The notes under the pieces were generated by a model. It saw nothing but the letters and a program-made list of their open reading frames with translations, did no database searches and had not been told where the DNA came from. Positions 62,426-64,000 of a DNA stretch of 64,000 nt are shown in pieces (positions within the stretch are counted from its first letter, which is position 1; each line of letters opens with the position of its first letter). The stretch spans positions 299,900 to 363,899 of the forward strand of contig CAVUID010000007.1 in assembly GCA_963741495.1 (NCBI GenBank), given 5' to 3'. The DNA comes from Sulfurimicrobium sp963741495 (GTDB lineage Bacteria > Pseudomonadota > Gammaproteobacteria > Burkholderiales > Sulfuricellaceae). The position numbers were made by a program, and so were the translations under genes.

Positions 62426-62704
62426 TCACCGCTTCAGGTCACGATAGAAATTCTCGTGAGGGCCGACCGCTTCCAGTTGAACCAGGCGCACGACTTCGTC
62501 AAGCGTGTATCCCAGCAGGTACATTTGCTTCTGGCTATGGAACTTGTAAACGCTCAATGAAGCCAGGTCACCTTTCTTCTGCTCTCCCACGTCGGGGTTT
62601 TCAGCGATCGTTGCCACGGCTTGGTCCACATCAGCAGCAACATTATCATTCAGTTTCTTATACTGTCGACTGAAACGCCGGGTCTGCGAGACTGCGTAGC
62701 TCAT
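62426..62704 (-). CDS. RelE/YafQ-like toxin of the second pair
   Basis: 92 residues with TRRFSRQYKKLNDNVAADVDQAVATI at the start and a YKFHSQKQMYLLGYTLDEVVRLVQLEAVGPHENFYRDLKR end, the RelE-superfamily plan with the His-Glu-Asn-Phe-Tyr tail of YafQ/HigB-like toxins. The ATG overlaps the stop of the antitoxin gene (ATGA). Convergent with the first pair. Confidence 0.85.
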   Translation of the reverse strand: MSYAVSQTRRFSRQYKKLNDNVAADVDQAVATIAENPDVGEQKKGDLASLSVYKFHSQKQMYLLGYTLDEVVRLVQLEAVGPHENFYRDLKR

Positions 62705-62934
62705 CTAGCCAGGCTGCGTGGAATAAATGGGGTTGCGTCTTCACGTGGTTCTGCCATCGACACCAGCGCCTCGGCAATAAACGCTACCGGCAAATCCGGG
62801 TTATCGAGTGCTGCCCGGCCCACTTTGGCCCAGAACTCGACCTGACCAGAAATCGAGCGATGCTCTGCAATTGCATCCGCCTTCGCCTGCTCATATAACT
62901 TCTGATCAATGCGTATAGATGTTGTCATGCTCAT
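62701..62934 (-). CDS. ParD-like antitoxin of the second pair
   Basis: 77 residues. MTTSIRIDQKLYEQAKADAIAEHRSISGQVEFWAKVGRAALDNPDL matches the ParD-like/TA antitoxin group with an RHH-type DNA-binding start. GGAGGG precedes the ATG at 62934. Upstream, TTGTA-GCAA-TACAA (62960-62973) is a possible operator. The reading frame stays open to 63063 but without a better ribosome site. Confidence 0.85.
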   Translation of the reverse strand: MSMTTSIRIDQKLYEQAKADAIAEHRSISGQVEFWAKVGRAALDNPDLPVAFIAEALVSMAEPREDATPFIPRSLAR

Positions 62935-62959
62935 TGTTTCGCCCTCCGGGTTACCACAT

Positions 62960-62973
62960 TTGTAGCAATACAA
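62960..62973. promoter_or_regulatory. possible operator of the second toxin-antitoxin pair
   Basis: The inverted repeat TTGTA-N4-TACAA lies 26 bases upstream of the antitoxin ATG, the expected place for autoregulation. No clear -10/-35 pair could be assigned. Confidence 0.4.
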
Positions 62974-63072
62974 TTTAGCATGATGCCTGGAAAATATCCA
63001 GAGCGCCAATATATGCCGGGTATAACAATACAGGGCGGATTCACCCCCACTTGGACAACCCACCCTGATTTT

Positions 63073-63906
63073 CTACAAGCCCAGCCGCTGCCAGACGGTG
63101 GTGATCAGCCCAGCCTGGTTGAGCGTGTAGAAATGCAGCCCTGGCGCGCCGCCTTGCAGCAGGCGGTCGCACATGGCGGTCACCACGTCCAGCCCAAACG
63201 CGCGAATCGAGGCGGTGTCGTCGCCATAACCCTGCATCTTGAGGCGCAGCCAGCGCGGGATTTCCGCACCGCAGGCATCTGAAAAACGCGCCAGCTGGGA
63301 GAAGTTGCTGATCGGCATGATGCCCGGCACGATGGGAATGTCGATGCCCATGGCGTCGCATTCGTCGCGGAAGTTGAAGTAGGCGTCGGCATTGTAGAAA
63401 TACTGGGTGATCGCCGCATTGGCGCCGGCATCGACCTTGCGCTTGAAGTTGGCGAGATCGGCCTGTGCCGTTTGCGCCTGCGGGTGAAACTCGGGATAGG
63501 CCGCTACTTCAATGTGGAAATAATCGCCGGTTTCCGCGCGGATGAAAGCCACCAGCTCGTTGGCATAGCGGAATTCGCCCACGTCCTGCGTGCCGGAGGG
63601 CAGATCGCCACGAAGCGCGACGATGTGCCGGATGCCATGGCTCTTGTAAGCATTAAGGATGGCGAGGATATTTTCCCGCGTCGAGCCGATGCAGGACAGA
63701 TGCGGCGCGGCCTTGTGGCCTTCCTGCTGGATTTCAATCACGGTTTCCAGCGTGCGGTCTCGTGTGGAGCCGCCAGCGCCGAAAGTTACCGAGAAGAACT
63801 CCGGGTTGAGCTGGGCAAGCTGCTGGCGCGTGGCGCGCAGCTTGTCCATGCCCTCGGGGGTTTTAGGAGGAAAAAATTCGAAGCTCAGGATGGGTTTGCT
63901 GTTCAT
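63073..63906 (-). CDS. metF: 5,10-methylenetetrahydrofolate reductase
   Basis: A 277-residue FAD enzyme that makes 5-methyltetrahydrofolate for methionine synthesis. The conserved SFEFFPPKT holds the catalytic Glu; VTFGAGGSTRD, HLSCIGSTRE, HIVALRGD and the PIVPGIMPI block follow. The ATG at 63906 gives MNSKPILSF, as in relatives. The upstream spacer carries an inverted repeat; no S-adenosylhomocysteine riboswitch is recognisable. Confidence 0.96.
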   Translation of the reverse strand: MNSKPILSFEFFPPKTPEGMDKLRATRQQLAQLNPEFFSVTFGAGGSTRDRTLETVIEIQQEGHKAAPHLSCIGSTRENILAILNAYKSHGIRHIVALRGDLPSGTQDVGEFRYANELVAFIRAETGDYFHIEVAAYPEFHPQAQTAQADLANFKRKVDAGANAAITQYFYNADAYFNFRDECDAMGIDIPIVPGIMPISNFSQLARFSDACGAEIPRWLRLKMQGYGDDTASIRAFGLDVVTAMCDRLLQGGAPGLHFYTLNQAGLITTVWQRLGL

Positions 63907-63918
63907 ATTTTTTACCAG

Positions 63919-63990
63919 CCAAGGACGCAAAGGTTCACCAAGGAACCCATCTGCTTTACTTTGCGTACCTTAGCGTCCTTTGCGGTTAAG
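63919..63990. repeat. inverted repeat, ACCGCAAAGGACGCAA family, copy 2
   Basis: The left arm starts CCAAGGACGCAAAGG at 63919; the right arm reads, reversed, AACCGCAAAGGACGCTAAGG and ends near 63990. It lies upstream of metF and is related to 14665-14806. Confidence 0.75.
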
Positions 63991-64000
63991 TCATCAATAA

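Overview
The window reads as chromosome of a betaproteobacterium, probably in the Nitrosomonadales (Gallionella/Sulfuricella type). This rests on gene order: SecB-GrxC-rhodanese, GpmI-EnvC-Ctp-MoeB, SlmA-HAD nucleotidase-ArgB, PyrB overlapped by an inactive PyrC', PrmA followed by a DUF3426 zinc-ribbon protein, and AroQ-AccB-AccC. It is mostly housekeeping DNA with several accessory insertions. No rRNA, tRNA, CRISPR array or intact IS element was seen.

Layout. 0-7 kb (minus): SH3 protein, secB, trxC, grxC, rhodanese, then an arsR-MFP-RND efflux cassette. 7-12 kb (plus): gpmI, envC, ctp, moeB. 12-14.4 kb (minus): slmA, HAD phosphatase, argB. 14.5-16 kb: a pirin gene remnant and an Old Yellow Enzyme. 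16-22.8 kb (minus): chemoreceptor, pyrC', pyrB, pyrR, ruvX, yqgE, fbp. 22.9-24.3 kb: trpB2, followed by a likely small RNA with UCCUCC loops. 24.6-29 kb: an accessory block with a small ORF, a basic hypothetical protein, a DnaQ/GIY-YIG nuclease, a DUF4258-like protein, a WYL regulator and an HD hydrolase. Three identical GGCTCA-N5-TGAGCC palindromes lie in this block.

29.3-44.2 kb (plus) is a GC-rich ion-homeostasis block: YqhA, CBS protein, DASS permease, TerC, rhodanese lipoprotein, a bacterial voltage-gated sodium channel, a CPA2 antiporter, UspA, a complete group-2 Mrp operon (A'CDEFG), DUF2062, a YqaA-like protein and DUF454. Together these genes could form a Na+/H+ cycle: efflux by Mrp and CPA2, and Na+ re-entry through the channel. 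44.3-49.2 kb: coiled-coil protein, PDC sensor protein, fxsA, cutA, a DsbD with a duplicated N-terminal domain, and a TlpA lipoprotein. 49.3-60 kb: aroQ, accB, a 266-bp cruciform MITE-like element, accC, prmA, DUF3426, gcvT, gcvH, gcvPA, tpx, gcvPB, SPOR protein. 60-64 kb: CDGSH protein, porin, two toxin-antitoxin pairs, metF.

Two things run through the whole window. First, intergenic spaces hold several families of inverted or 7-bp tandem repeats. Second, seven genes (envC, argB, DASS, terC, rhodanese lipoprotein, DUF3426, porin) are broken by single-base indels, and undoing these restores full-length conserved proteins. Base-calling or assembly error is the simplest explanation, so these genes should not be called dead without read-level checking.
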